From positions 62,001-126,000 of the forward strand of contig NZ_SDQO02000004.1 of NCBI RefSeq assembly GCF_004382825.2: a stretch of 64,000 bases of DNA, written 5' to 3'. This stretch comes from Corynebacterium silvaticum. GTDB taxonomy: Bacteria; Actinomycetota; Actinomycetes; Mycobacteriales; Mycobacteriaceae. The number at the start of each line of letters is the position of its first letter. Position 1 is the stretch's first letter. The notes under the pieces were generated by a model. That model saw nothing but the letters and a program-made list of their open reading frames with translations. It searched no databases and was not told the origin of the DNA. The translations under genes were made by a program, and so were the position numbers. Below are positions 36,894 through 46,628 of this stretch, piece after piece.

Positions 36894-39800
36894 ATGACGC
36901 CCAACGTTGGCCGCACTCTCCTAGCCACGTTGTGGCGTCAACCCGTCGTTGTGATCGCGGCGATCCTTTCGACGGTGTTTACTACGCTTTTCGACGCCAC
37001 CATCCCCCTCCTAGCCGGCTCCGCAGTCGATGCAGCTACGGGCTCCGCAAAGCACTCAGTATCCGCGGTCGTGTGGGCTCTGATCGCTGTGGCGTTATCT
37101 CGGTACGTGTTCCAGTTCGGCCGTCGTTATTTTGCGGGTGTTCTATCCAACTCTTTCCAGCACGGCCTCCGCATTGATGTTCTGCGATCGCTTCAGCTTC
37201 TCGACGGCCCCCGCCAAGACCAACTCATCACCGGACAAGTAGTTTCTCGATCCATTTCGGATCTCAACCTCGTGCAAGCCATGGTGGCCATGTTTCCGAT
37301 TCTCCTTGGCCACTTCCTCAAGATCGCTATTACATTAATCATCCTGGCGTGGATTAACCCGTGGCTGATGCTTATCGCTGTGGTGTCCATTCCGCCACTG
37401 GTCTGGTTATCGCTTCGCTCCCGCTCCACGCTTTTTGCCGCGACATGGTCGGCGCAACAATCGGTGGCAAACTTGGCCACGCACATAGAAGAAACCATCA
37501 CGGGTGTTCGCGTAGTCAAAGCCTTTGCACAAGAAGACCGCGAAGTCGCCACCTTAGATGCGCTGAGTAGGAGGGTTTATTCCGAGCAAATGCGCTCTGC
37601 CCGCTTAACTGCTCGCTTTAAACCTTTCGTCCAACAACTCCCCAACATTGCGCTAGTGCTGGGCATTGGTCTCGGCGGTTTCCTCGCGTTGCGCGGCCAC
37701 ATTACTATCGGGTCTTTTCTTGCGTTCAGCGCTTATCTGACTTCTATGACCGCAGTCGTGTCCATGCTTGCAGGGATGGTGATCCAGGTCCAGCTTGGAC
37801 TGAGCTCTTTTGACAGAGTGATGGACGTTATTAATTTAAAGCCGGAAGCCCCAGAACCGGATCACCCCGTTGCCATCCCCGAGGGCCCCTTAGGGATAGA
37901 GTGCGACTCCGTCAGCTTTGACGGAATACTCAAAGACTTTTCCTTATCTGTGTCCGCTGGCGAAACAGTGTCTCTGGTTGGTCCGCCGGGGTCCGGCAAA
38001 ACAATGCTTGTCCAGCTGCTCACGGGCTTTTATAGGCCCGCCGCCGGATCCCTGCGAGTAGGAGGGGTGGATTATTCCGACATCTCCCGCCCAGACCTCC
38101 GCGCCGCCATAGGCTGCGTTTTTGATGAACCTTTCCTCTATTCTGCGACTATCCGCGACAACATCGACATGGGGCGAGGGCTAAGCGATGCAGACATAAT
38201 CCAGGCGATTCGGTGGGCCCAGGCGGAAGATTTTATTTCCGCGCTGCCCCAAGGCATTGATCAGATCGTCGGCGAGCGCGGCCTGACGCTATCAGGCGGT
38301 CAACGCCAACGCATCGCGATAGCCCGCGCCTTGGTCACGCGCCCGCGCGTGCTCATTCTCGACGACGCAACCTCTGCCATCGACGCTTCTACAGAGCGTG
38401 CGATCTTCCGTGCCATCCACTCAGAGCTGCCAGGCACCACCATCCTTACAGTGGCGCATCGCCATTCCACTCTGGTCTTTTCTGATCGCATCGCACTCGT
38501 GGAGGACGGCCGAGTGACGCGAGTAGGAGATGGGGAGGAAATGCGCGGGGATGCACAGTTCGCCCATTTGATGGACCTCTCCTCTCCTACGGACAAAAGC
38601 AACGAGGAGGGAGTCAGTGTTCCCTTTGATTCTGGTGCTGAGCCCGACTGGGATGCGCTGTGGCCCACACCAGTGGCGGAGACGGATGAGCGTTTGACGA
38701 TGAGCTCCTCGGCCATTCGTGCCGCTGCTTCTTCGGCGGGGGCTAAACCGGGAGGCCGAGGAGGCCGCTCTGCTGCGGCAGCTATGCCGGCGACCCCGGA
38801 GCTGCTTGCGCGCGTTGATGCGTTGCCGCGGGCGTCGGAAAGCCCTGGCCCACCTCCTACGGACGAGCTGAGTCGGGTGTCCGCGCATCAGCTTTTCGGG
38901 TCGGTGCGGCTGCTTATTCTTCTTGTTGTTGGCCTTTATATTGTTGGGGTTGCCGCTGGTCTTGCTATTCCCACGCTGGTGCGCCGGGCTATCGACGATG
39001 GCGTGACCATGGGTAATGCGAGCGTGCTCTGGGAAGTCATCGCCATCGGCCTCACGGTCGTCGTTATTGCATGGTGTGCAGACATAGCCACCACGATTCT
39101 TACCGCGCGTACGGGAGAACGTCTTCTGTATCACCTCAGGGTCCGCTCCTACGCGCACCTGCAAAAACTGGGGATGGATTATTACGAGACCACGATGTCG
39201 GGAACCATCATGACGAGGATGACCACCGACATCGACGCGCTCAACTCCTTCCTACAGACTAGTTTGGCGCAGACCGTGGTCTCGCTGACCACGCTGATAG
39301 GGATCCTCGTGCTACTGGGGTTCACCAACGTCACACTCTTTCTTATCGCGTTAGTAGGAGTGCCGGTGGTTGCCGTCGCCACGTTCTTCTTCCGGCGCAT
39401 CTCGTCACAGCTCTACACCAAAGCGCGCGAGGAAATCAGCAGTGTCAACGCCATGTTCCAGGAATCCATGAACGGCCTCAAAGCTTCCCAGATGGCAGGC
39501 ATGGAGGAGTACACCATTGCGCGCTTCGCCCGTCGTGCAGCAGCGTATCGACGCACTCGCATCCAGTCGCAAACTGCCGTCGCCGTCTATTTTCCTGGTA
39601 TCAATGCGGTCAGCGAGCTCTTACAGGCAGCCGTGCTTGCGGTAGGTACACAGCTTGTTATTAGTGGACAGATCAAGGCCGGAGTACTTGTTGCCTTCCT
39701 GCTCTACCTCGACAGGCTTTATACTCCCATCCAGCACTTGTCGCAGGTCTTTGATTCTTATCAGCAGGCCCAAGTTGGTTTTTGTCGCATCTCCTCTCTC

Positions 39801-40589
39801 CTAGCGACACAACCATCCGTGTCGCTAGGAGGGGATCAGCGCGTCGAGGCGGCAGGGCCGATTGAATTCTCCGATGTCTCTTTCTCCTACTCGCCAGATG
39901 CTGAAGTCATACGTAATTTTCATGCTCGATTTGAGTCAGGAAGCACGGTGGCTGTGGTCGGCCCGACTGGCGCGGGAAAATCCACGGCCATCAAATTAGT
40001 GGAACGGTTTTACGACCCCACCCGGGGATCTGTCTCTTCCTCGGGGACGGATCTGCGGGAACTTCCGCTTATCCGATGGCGGCAGCGCGTGGGTTTTGTC
40101 CCCCAAGAGGCGCATCTCTTTGCAGGAACAGTGGCCGATAACATCGCGTATGGACGTCCCGACGCATCGCAACAAGAAATCACCGACGCGGCGCGGCGGG
40201 TCGGAGCGCTCACCGCAATTGCTGCCATCACGGGAGGTTTCCACGCGCGCGTAGGAGAACGGGGGCGTGGATTATCCTCCGGGCAGCGTCAGCTCATTGC
40301 GCTTGCCCGCGCAGAGATGATCGAGCCTGATGTCTTGCTTCTCGACGAAGCAACCGCAACGTTAGATCCGGCAACGGAGGCGACGATCCTGAAAGCGTCG
40401 GAACGCCTTACCCGCAACCGAACGTCCATCATCATCGCGCATCGCCTTGCCACAGCGGCGAAGGCCGACCGGATACTAGTTGTTGACAAGGGCACAATTG
40501 TGGAGGAAGGAACCCACGACCAGCTCCGCACTTTTGGGGGTATTTACTCCAGAATGTGGGCGCATGGAGAAGGAGGATTACGCAGTTAG
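36894..40589 (+). CDS. Single-chain ABC exporter with two membrane and two nucleotide-binding domains
   Basis: 1231 residues in the order TMD1-NBD1-linker-TMD2-NBD2, a fusion of what is usually a heterodimer. NBD1: Walker A GPPGSGKT (near 362), signature LSGGQRQR (near 464), Walker B end ILDDATS (near 489) with Asp where the catalytic Glu normally is. NBD2: Walker A GPTGAGKS (near 1023), signature LSSGQRQL (near 1126), Walker B LLDEAT (near 1148). One ATP site is therefore canonical (NBD2 Walker boxes with NBD1 LSGGQ) and the other degenerate, as in asymmetric exporters. Substrate unknown; drug or lipid export is the family guess. It is followed by odhA, as I recall for C. glutamicum. Confidence 0.9.
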   Translation: MTPNVGRTLLATLWRQPVVVIAAILSTVFTTLFDATIPLLAGSAVDAATGSAKHSVSAVVWALIAVALSRYVFQFGRRYFAGVLSNSFQHGLRIDVLRSLQLLDGPRQDQLITGQVVSRSISDLNLVQAMVAMFPILLGHFLKIAITLIILAWINPWLMLIAVVSIPPLVWLSLRSRSTLFAATWSAQQSVANLATHIEETITGVRVVKAFAQEDREVATLDALSRRVYSEQMRSARLTARFKPFVQQLPNIALVLGIGLGGFLALRGHITIGSFLAFSAYLTSMTAVVSMLAGMVIQVQLGLSSFDRVMDVINLKPEAPEPDHPVAIPEGPLGIECDSVSFDGILKDFSLSVSAGETVSLVGPPGSGKTMLVQLLTGFYRPAAGSLRVGGVDYSDISRPDLRAAIGCVFDEPFLYSATIRDNIDMGRGLSDADIIQAIRWAQAEDFISALPQGIDQIVGERGLTLSGGQRQRIAIARALVTRPRVLILDDATSAIDASTERAIFRAIHSELPGTTILTVAHRHSTLVFSDRIALVEDGRVTRVGDGEEMRGDAQFAHLMDLSSPTDKSNEEGVSVPFDSGAEPDWDALWPTPVAETDERLTMSSSAIRAAASSAGAKPGGRGGRSAAAAMPATPELLARVDALPRASESPGPPPTDELSRVSAHQLFGSVRLLILLVVGLYIVGVAAGLAIPTLVRRAIDDGVTMGNASVLWEVIAIGLTVVVIAWCADIATTILTARTGERLLYHLRVRSYAHLQKLGMDYYETTMSGTIMTRMTTDIDALNSFLQTSLAQTVVSLTTLIGILVLLGFTNVTLFLIALVGVPVVAVATFFFRRISSQLYTKAREEISSVNAMFQESMNGLKASQMAGMEEYTIARFARRAAAYRRTRIQSQTAVAVYFPGINAVSELLQAAVLAVGTQLVISGQIKAGVLVAFLLYLDRLYTPIQHLSQVFDSYQQAQVGFCRISSLLATQPSVSLGGDQRVEAAGPIEFSDVSFSYSPDAEVIRNFHARFESGSTVAVVGPTGAGKSTAIKLVERFYDPTRGSVSSSGTDLRELPLIRWRQRVGFVPQEAHLFAGTVADNIAYGRPDASQQEITDAARRVGALTAIAAITGGFHARVGERGRGLSSGQRQLIALARAEMIEPDVLLLDEATATLDPATEATILKASERLTRNRTSIIIAHRLATAAKADRILVVDKGTIVEEGTHDQLRTFGGIYSRMWAHGEGGLRS

Positions 40590-40659
40590 ACGCCTTTATG
40601 CGGTGATGTTTCCAGCTGTTTCCTCCCAAGAACGAAAAACTTTCCTGTGGATTTCGTCG

Positions 40660-40688
40660 TTGAGGGGAGAAACTGGTTAGCCTATATA
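40660..40688 (+). promoter_or_regulatory. Probable odhA promoter
   Basis: TTGAGG (40660-40665), 17-nt spacer, TATATA (40683-40688), 62 nt before the GTG start of odhA, in the 161-bp gap after the ABC exporter. Confidence 0.45.
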
Positions 40689-40750
40689 AAAGCTATTACA
40701 GTGTGAATAGACGTAAGTAATCTCACAAAGAAATGAGGCGAGCACCTGCA

Positions 40751-43700
40751 GTGAGCAGCGCTAGTACTTTCGGCCAGAATGATTGGCTGGTAGACGAGAT
40801 GTTCCAGCAGTTCCAGAAGGATCCGCAGTCCGTAGATAAGGAATGGCGCGAACTTTTCGAAGAGCAGGGTGCACCCAAGAAATCGGGCACTCCCACAGAG
40901 AACACGTCCACTCAGCCCACCCCTTCGGCGAAGAAATCCGCTGAAGTCGCAGCTAAGAGCGAGAATAAACCAGCTCAGGCGGCTGCCAAAGACCCTAAGC
41001 CCGAGAAAAAAGTGAAGAAAACTCAACCTTCCCCGCTAGAGCGCACAGGCGAGATGCCCCAAGCCGGCGAACAAACGCTAAAAGGCATCTACAAGGCTAT
41101 CGCCAAAAACATGGATGAGTCGCTCGAGGTTCCCACGGCAACCTCGGTTCGCGATATGCCTGTCAAGCTCATGTTTGAAAACCGGGCAATTATTAATGAG
41201 CATCTCAAGCGCACCAAGGGCGAAAAGGTCTCATTCACACACATCATCAGTTATGCAGTGGTCAAGGCGACCATGGCACATCCCGATATGAACAACTATT
41301 ACTCAGTTGTTGACGGCAAGCCCACACTTCATACGCCTGAGCACATCAATATGGGTCTAGCCATCGATGTGCAGCAAAAAAATGGCATGCGTGCGCTCGT
41401 CGTAGCAGCCATCAAGGAGGCGGAGAAGCTCTCCTTCTCCGAGTTCGTCGCCAAATATGAGGACATCGTCGCACGCTCTCGCGTGGGCAAGCTCACCATG
41501 GATGATTACTCCGGTGTGACGATCTCCCTGACCAACCCCGGTGGAATTGGTACCCGCCACTCTGTGCCTCGCCTTACCCAAGGCCAGGGCGCGATCATCG
41601 GCGTTGGATCAATGGACTACCCAGCAGAGTTCGCGGGGGCTTCCCAGGATCGCCTCGCCGAGCTTGGTGTGGGCAAGCTGGTGACTATTACGTCCACTTA
41701 CGATCACCGCATCATCCAGGGCGCTGAGTCCGGTGAATTCCTCCGCACATTGAGCCAGCTATTCATCGACGATGCATTCTGGGACAGCATTTTTGAGTCC
41801 GTAGGCATCCCCTACTCTCCTATGCGCTGGGCTCAGGATCTTCCTAACACCGGCGTGGACAAGAACACCCGCGTTATGCAGCTCATTGAGGCATACCGTT
41901 CCCGCGGTCACCTCATCGCAGACACGAACCCCCTGCGTTGGCACCAGCCGGGTATGCCAGTACCAGATCACCGCGATCTCGATATTGCTACCCACGGCCT
42001 CACATTGTGGGATCTTGACCGCACCTTCAACGTCGGCGGTTTCGGCGGCAAGGAAAGCATGACGCTGCGTGAGGTGCTCAGCAAGCTACACGCCGCATAC
42101 ACGCTCAAAGTTGGGTCCGAGTACACCCATATCCTCGACCGCGACGAGCGCCTCTGGCTCCAAGATCGCATCGAAGCCGGCATGCCTAAGTTCACGCAGC
42201 CGGAGCAGAAATACATCTTGCAGCAGCTCAACGCCGCACAGGCCTTTGAGGATTTCCTGCAAACCAAGTACGTCGGACAAAAGCGCTTCTCCCTCGAAGG
42301 TGCAGAAGCCCTTATCCCGCTCATGGACTCCTCTATCGATACCGCTGCAGGCCAGGGACTGGACGAAGTCGTTATCGGTATGCCTCACCGTGGCCGCCTC
42401 AACGTCCTCGTCAACGTAGTTGGAAAGCCGCTCGCGACTGTCTTCACCGAATTCGAAGGGCACATCGAGCCTAAGGCTGCCGGTGGTTCCGGTGACGTCA
42501 AATACCACCTTGGAGCAGAGGGTAACCACATCCAGATGTTTGGCGACAACGAGATCAAGGTCTCACTTGCCGCTAACCCTTCACACCTCGAAGCCGTCGA
42601 TCCGGTTTTGGAAGGAATCGCCCGCGCCAAGCAAGACATCCTAGACAAGGGCAAGGATGGATACTCCGTCATGCCCATGATGCTCCACGGCGATGCAGCT
42701 TTTGCAGGTCTTGGCATTGTTCAGGAAACCTTGAACCTCGCACAACTGCGCGGTTACACCGTCGGCGGCACCGTTCACATCGTTGTGAACAACCAAATCG
42801 GTTTCACCACCACACCAGATTCTGCACGTTCTAGCCACTACGCCACTGACTTGGCTAAGGCTTATGGCTGCCCCGTCTTCCACGTTAACGGCGACGACCC
42901 CGAGGCAGTCGTATGGGTGGGCAAGCTGGCTACCGAATACCGTCGCGAGTTTGGCAAAGACGTCTTCATCGACATGATCTCCTACCGCCGGCGCGGACAC
43001 AACGAAGCCGACGACCCATCGATGACGCAGCCAGAGATGTACAAGCTTATCGACGCTCGCAAGACCGTCCGTGAGCAGTACAAGGAAAACCTCCTGGGCC
43101 GCGGCGAACTCACCGCCGAGGACGCAGAAAAGGTCCAGCGCGACTTCCACGACCAGATGGAATCCATCTTCAACGATGTCAAAGAATCCGAGAAGAAGCC
43201 CTTTGAAGCACAGGCGGGTATTACCGCTTCTCAGCAGGTTCCTCACGGCTTGGAAACCAACATCTCGCGCGAAGACCTCGTGGAGATTGCGCAGGCCTAC
43301 GCCACCGCGCCAGAGGGCTTCGAGTTCCACCCACGCGTGGCACCAGTAGCACAAAAGCGCCTGGACTCTGCGCACAACGGTGGAATCGACTGGGGTTGGG
43401 CCGAGCTTATCGCTTTCGGTTCCCTCGCTGCCGGCGGCAAATTTGTGAGGTTGACGGGTGAAGACTCCCGACGCGGCACCTTCACCCAGCGCCACGCAGT
43501 GGTCTCCGATCCTCGCAACGGCACAGAGTTCAACGGGCTCAATGAGCTCGCTGAGCGTAAGGGCAACGGCGGCAAGTTCCTCGTCTATAACTCCGCCCTC
43601 ACCGAATTCGCAGGTATGGGCTTTGAGTACGGCTACTCCGTAGGAAACGGCGAAGCAGTAGTCGCCTGGGAAGCGCAATTCGGCGATTTTGCTAACGGCG

Positions 43701-44437
43701 CACAAACCATCATCGATGAGTATGTCTCCTCGGGTGAGGCGAAGTGGGGACAAACATCCTCATTGATCCTCCTACTCCCGCACGGTTACGAGGGCCAAGG
43801 CCCCGATCACTCTTCTGCACGAATCGAACGCTATCTGCAACTCAGCGCCGAAGGAACCATGACCGTAGCTCAGCCGACTACCCCGGCTAACTACTTCCAC
43901 CTCCTGCGTCGCCACGCACTTGGCGGACTCAAGCGTCCGTTGATCGTGTTCAGCCCCAAGTCCATGCTGCGCATGAAGGCCGCTACCTCCGATGTCTCCG
44001 ACTTCACCGAGGTAAAGAAATTCCAGTCAGTGATCAACGACCCACGGTTTACCGACGGCAACCTTGATCCATCCAAGGTCAAGAAGATCATGCTGGTGTC
44101 CGGCAAGCTCTACTACGACCTTGCCAAGCGCGTTGAAAAGGACAAGCGCGAAGACGTGGCAATAGTTCGCATCGAAATGCTGCACCCGATTCCGTTCAAC
44201 CGTCTGCGCGACGCATTCAACTACTACCCGAATGTCGACGAGATCCGCTTCTGCCAGGACGAGCCCGCTAACCAGGGACCGTGGCCATTCCTCCACGAGC
44301 ACCTTCCTGAGCTCATCCCGGATATGCCACCGATGAAGCGCGTTTCCCGTCGTGCTCAGGCATCAACGGCAACCGGATTGAACAAGATCCACGCAGTTGA
44401 GCAAAGCCAGCTTCTCGACGAAGCATTCGCCGACTAG
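40751..44437 (+). CDS. odhA: 2-oxoglutarate dehydrogenase E1 with fused E2-like domain
   Basis: TCA-cycle enzyme, about 1228 residues, typical of Corynebacteriales OdhA/Kgd. The N-terminus SSASTFGQNDWLVDEMFQQFQ is followed by an Ala/Lys/Pro linker. An acyltransferase-like domain (about residues 100-340; ISLTNPGGIGTRHSVPRL, TSTYDHRIIQGAESGEFL) precedes the thiamine-diphosphate E1 domain (GMPHRGRLNVL; GDAAFAGLGIVQETLN; HIVVNNQIGF). The lipoyl domain of a real E2 is absent, as known for this family. I start at GTG 40751, matching the C. glutamicum N-terminus; an ATG 18 nt earlier is possible. In relatives it is inhibited by unphosphorylated OdhI. Confidence 0.96.
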   Translation: MSSASTFGQNDWLVDEMFQQFQKDPQSVDKEWRELFEEQGAPKKSGTPTENTSTQPTPSAKKSAEVAAKSENKPAQAAAKDPKPEKKVKKTQPSPLERTGEMPQAGEQTLKGIYKAIAKNMDESLEVPTATSVRDMPVKLMFENRAIINEHLKRTKGEKVSFTHIISYAVVKATMAHPDMNNYYSVVDGKPTLHTPEHINMGLAIDVQQKNGMRALVVAAIKEAEKLSFSEFVAKYEDIVARSRVGKLTMDDYSGVTISLTNPGGIGTRHSVPRLTQGQGAIIGVGSMDYPAEFAGASQDRLAELGVGKLVTITSTYDHRIIQGAESGEFLRTLSQLFIDDAFWDSIFESVGIPYSPMRWAQDLPNTGVDKNTRVMQLIEAYRSRGHLIADTNPLRWHQPGMPVPDHRDLDIATHGLTLWDLDRTFNVGGFGGKESMTLREVLSKLHAAYTLKVGSEYTHILDRDERLWLQDRIEAGMPKFTQPEQKYILQQLNAAQAFEDFLQTKYVGQKRFSLEGAEALIPLMDSSIDTAAGQGLDEVVIGMPHRGRLNVLVNVVGKPLATVFTEFEGHIEPKAAGGSGDVKYHLGAEGNHIQMFGDNEIKVSLAANPSHLEAVDPVLEGIARAKQDILDKGKDGYSVMPMMLHGDAAFAGLGIVQETLNLAQLRGYTVGGTVHIVVNNQIGFTTTPDSARSSHYATDLAKAYGCPVFHVNGDDPEAVVWVGKLATEYRREFGKDVFIDMISYRRRGHNEADDPSMTQPEMYKLIDARKTVREQYKENLLGRGELTAEDAEKVQRDFHDQMESIFNDVKESEKKPFEAQAGITASQQVPHGLETNISREDLVEIAQAYATAPEGFEFHPRVAPVAQKRLDSAHNGGIDWGWAELIAFGSLAAGGKFVRLTGEDSRRGTFTQRHAVVSDPRNGTEFNGLNELAERKGNGGKFLVYNSALTEFAGMGFEYGYSVGNGEAVVAWEAQFGDFANGAQTIIDEYVSSGEAKWGQTSSLILLLPHGYEGQGPDHSSARIERYLQLSAEGTMTVAQPTTPANYFHLLRRHALGGLKRPLIVFSPKSMLRMKAATSDVSDFTEVKKFQSVINDPRFTDGNLDPSKVKKIMLVSGKLYYDLAKRVEKDKREDVAIVRIEMLHPIPFNRLRDAFNYYPNVDEIRFCQDEPANQGPWPFLHEHLPELIPDMPPMKRVSRRAQASTATGLNKIHAVEQSQLLDEAFAD

Positions 44438-44450
44438 CCGCAAAGCACAA

Positions 44451-44491
44451 TAAGGTGTGAGGTACGGATTCGTACCTCACACCTTATTTTT
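44451..44491. terminator. Bidirectional terminator after odhA
   Basis: TAAGGTGTGAGGTACG (44451-44466) pairs perfectly with 44471-44486 around GATT and is followed by a T-run. It lies between convergent odhA and the lipoprotein gene. Confidence 0.9.
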
Positions 44492-44502
44492 GTGATATTG
44501 AT

Positions 44503-45165
44503 CTAAAGCTTGGCGTCTTTGAGGAACTTCTCCACCGGTGCGGAGGCGCTCATGCCTTGTTCCGCTTCCTCCACGAGCTTTTCCAATTTCTCTGTGGACA
44601 GCGAGCCTGACACGAGATTCAAGATATTGCGGTTTTCCCTGGTAAACACTGGTTCGCGATACACCGGCACAAGATTCTCAGGTAGCTCCGGAGTCTCATC
44701 CTCGCAGCCAATGGTGTTACTAGGATCGGTGGCATTCACATTATTTCCTAGCGACGCCATCATTTCCGAGTACACAGTTTCTCGCCACTGATCGGTGGTG
44801 GAGGCCCCTTTGTTTTTGACGTAGTCGTCGGAAAGCTCCCGCGCTCGATGCGAATTAGCCAAGGTAAGAATCTTTCCGGTACAGCTGATATACAAATCAG
44901 CTTCCCCCTGGGAGATCAACCGCAGCGGATCCGTCTGAGATGTCGTCGCCGATACTCTAATCACAGCTTCTCGCCCGGCATGCTGAAGCGCCTGGCTATA
45001 AGCTTCTCCCAAAACGACTTGCTCCCAAGAGCCGGGGTCGACCGCAATCACTATCACTTTATGCTGGTCCGGTATGGGATCTGCGTTTGGTTCAAAGCGG
45101 GAGCATCCGGTTAATGCGACAACACCCACAAGTAGCGATCCAATTAATTCTGCTCGACGGCTCAT
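44503..45165 (-). CDS. Lipoprotein, osmoprotectant-binding (OpuAC-like) fold
   Basis: 220 residues. The signal peptide ends in lipobox VALTGCSR (Cys21), so it is anchored outside the membrane. The body resembles quaternary-amine ABC-transporter binding proteins (VIVIAVDPGSWEQVVLGEAYSQAL; RLISQGEADLYISCTG), but it is shorter than the 280-300 residues usual there and no permease or ATPase gene is adjacent. Function as a binding protein is therefore uncertain. Confidence 0.75.
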   Translation of the reverse strand: MSRRAELIGSLLVGVVALTGCSRFEPNADPIPDQHKVIVIAVDPGSWEQVVLGEAYSQALQHAGREAVIRVSATTSQTDPLRLISQGEADLYISCTGKILTLANSHRARELSDDYVKNKGASTTDQWRETVYSEMMASLGNNVNATDPSNTIGCEDETPELPENLVPVYREPVFTRENRNILNLVSGSLSTEKLEKLVEEAEQGMSASAPVEKFLKDAKL

Positions 45166-45193
45166 ATGTGTTCAGGGGGCCTTTCATCCACGT

Positions 45194-45266
45194 GACTAGG
45201 AAAGGGGGCTTTGGGAGAGTTTAGCTTGCTTTAGTAAATATCCCAGCCCTCTCCCCTCTCCTAGTC
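45194..45266. repeat. Inverted pair of TAGGA-type motifs
   Basis: GACTAGGAAAGGGG (45194-45207) and CCCCTCTCCTAGTC (45253-45266) are inverted copies with one mismatch and a 45-nt loop. They fill the gap between the lipoprotein gene and the divergent MgtE-like gene. Both arms carry the extended form of the motif abundant in this half of the window. Confidence 0.7.
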
Positions 45267-45332
45267 GCGGGAACCCTAGAGCACCCTTGAAGTTGTCGAC
45301 TTCGTTTAAGCACGTACGTAGACTGGTAAACC

Positions 45333-46625
45333 ATGAGTCAAGTGACACGAGTGTACGCCGGCCGCCTCGCCGGAATGGTAGTGCGCGGACCAGACACAGA
45401 TGTTATTGGTCGAGTCCGTGACGTGGTCGTTAACGTTCGCCCTAGCGGCCACATGTCACGGGTCCTGGGGCTTGTGGTGGAAATGATGAATAATCGAAGA
45501 ATCTTTCTGCCCATGCTGCGCGTCGCGGCTATCGAACCACAGGAGATCAACCTCGTTTCTGGTTCGGTTTCATTGCGTGGTTATAAACCTCGGCATGGTG
45601 AAGTCGCTGTGGTCGGCGACATCATCGGCTCCAAAGTTCATGTTGATGACCCCGAACTTGATCAATTACATGGCCGTCCGGTCGAGGTCGCGGACGTAGA
45701 ACTAGAGCGCACCCGAACTCGCGACTGGGCTATCTCTCGTGTCGCAGTGATCGGCGAGCGACCCAAATTTGGCCGTCGTCCCGATCTCTTTACCGTTCCG
45801 TGGTCCCACGTGCACGGCATTTCTGCTGCTGGCGTAGGCCTTTCCGATGCCGCGGCCGAGCTTATAGCGGGCTTTGAGGATATGCGGCCTGCGGACGTCG
45901 CCACGGTGCTTTATAAGCTTCCAGAGCGCCAGCGTGTCACTGTGGCCAGCGAGCTTGACGACGATCGCCTCGCCGACGTGCTCCAAGAAATGTCAGAGGA
46001 TCGGCAGGCCGAACTCCTTGAGACCCTCGACATCGAGCGTGCTGCAGATGTTCTTGAGGAGATGGATCCTGACGACGCCGCCGACCTCCTAGGCGAACTC
46101 CCCGACGACAAAGCAGACGTTCTCCTAGAGCTCATGGATCCAGAAGAATCCGCTCCGGTTCGCCGACTCATGAGCTTCAGCCCCGACACCGTGGGCGCAC
46201 TCATGACCCCCGAACCGCTCATTCTTGCGCCCCAAACGACGGTCGCTGAGGCTCTCGCCCTTGCGCGGAACCCCGATCTTCCAACGTCCTTGGCGTCCTT
46301 GGTGTTCGTCGTCCGCCCTCCTACTGCCACGCCCACCGGAAAATATCTCGGATGCGTGCACTTGCAAAAACTTTTGCGAGAACCCCCCAGCGCCCTGATC
46401 TCCGGCATCCTCGACCCCGATCTCCCGCCGCTCTACGCCAGCGATTCTCAGGAAACCGCCGCGCGGTACTTCGCCACCTACAATTTGGTGTGCGGTCCGG
46501 TGGTTGACGACGAAAACCACCTCCTAGGCGCGGTGGCCGTCGATGACCTTCTCGACCACCTCCTACCGGATGACTGGCGAGAAACCGGGATCCGCCCCGT
46601 AACACCCATCTCTAAAGAGGGCTAG
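45333..46625 (+). CDS. MgtE-like intracellular-domain protein (PRC-barrel, MgtE_N, CBS)
   Basis: 430 residues without membrane segments. The N-terminal about 170 residues are PRC-barrel-like. A superhelical MgtE_N domain follows (LYKLPERQRVTVASELDDDR, DVLQEMSEDRQAELLETLD, EEMDPDDAADLLGELPDDK), then a CBS pair (MTPEPLILAPQTTVAEAL, ASDSQETAARYFATYNLV). True MgtE has a C-terminal channel; this one stops at the CBS domains, as in the mycobacterial homologue Rv1232c. It may sense Mg2+ or nucleotides. It forms an apparent operon with the DUF1003 gene 3 nt downstream and mrp. Confidence 0.85.
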   Translation: MSQVTRVYAGRLAGMVVRGPDTDVIGRVRDVVVNVRPSGHMSRVLGLVVEMMNNRRIFLPMLRVAAIEPQEINLVSGSVSLRGYKPRHGEVAVVGDIIGSKVHVDDPELDQLHGRPVEVADVELERTRTRDWAISRVAVIGERPKFGRRPDLFTVPWSHVHGISAAGVGLSDAAAELIAGFEDMRPADVATVLYKLPERQRVTVASELDDDRLADVLQEMSEDRQAELLETLDIERAADVLEEMDPDDAADLLGELPDDKADVLLELMDPEESAPVRRLMSFSPDTVGALMTPEPLILAPQTTVAEALALARNPDLPTSLASLVFVVRPPTATPTGKYLGCVHLQKLLREPPSALISGILDPDLPPLYASDSQETAARYFATYNLVCGPVVDDENHLLGAVAVDDLLDHLLPDDWRETGIRPVTPISKEG

Positions 46626-46628
46626 CCC

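Noticed and set aside
36894..40589. Two adjacent ABC genes joined by a sequencing error
   Set aside because: The linker between NBD1 and TMD2 is open without internal stop, has normal composition and continues smoothly, so a genuine fusion is more likely.
42641..43753. Open frame of 370 codons antisense to odhA
   Set aside because: Shadow of odhA codon bias; the sense frame matches OdhA end to end.
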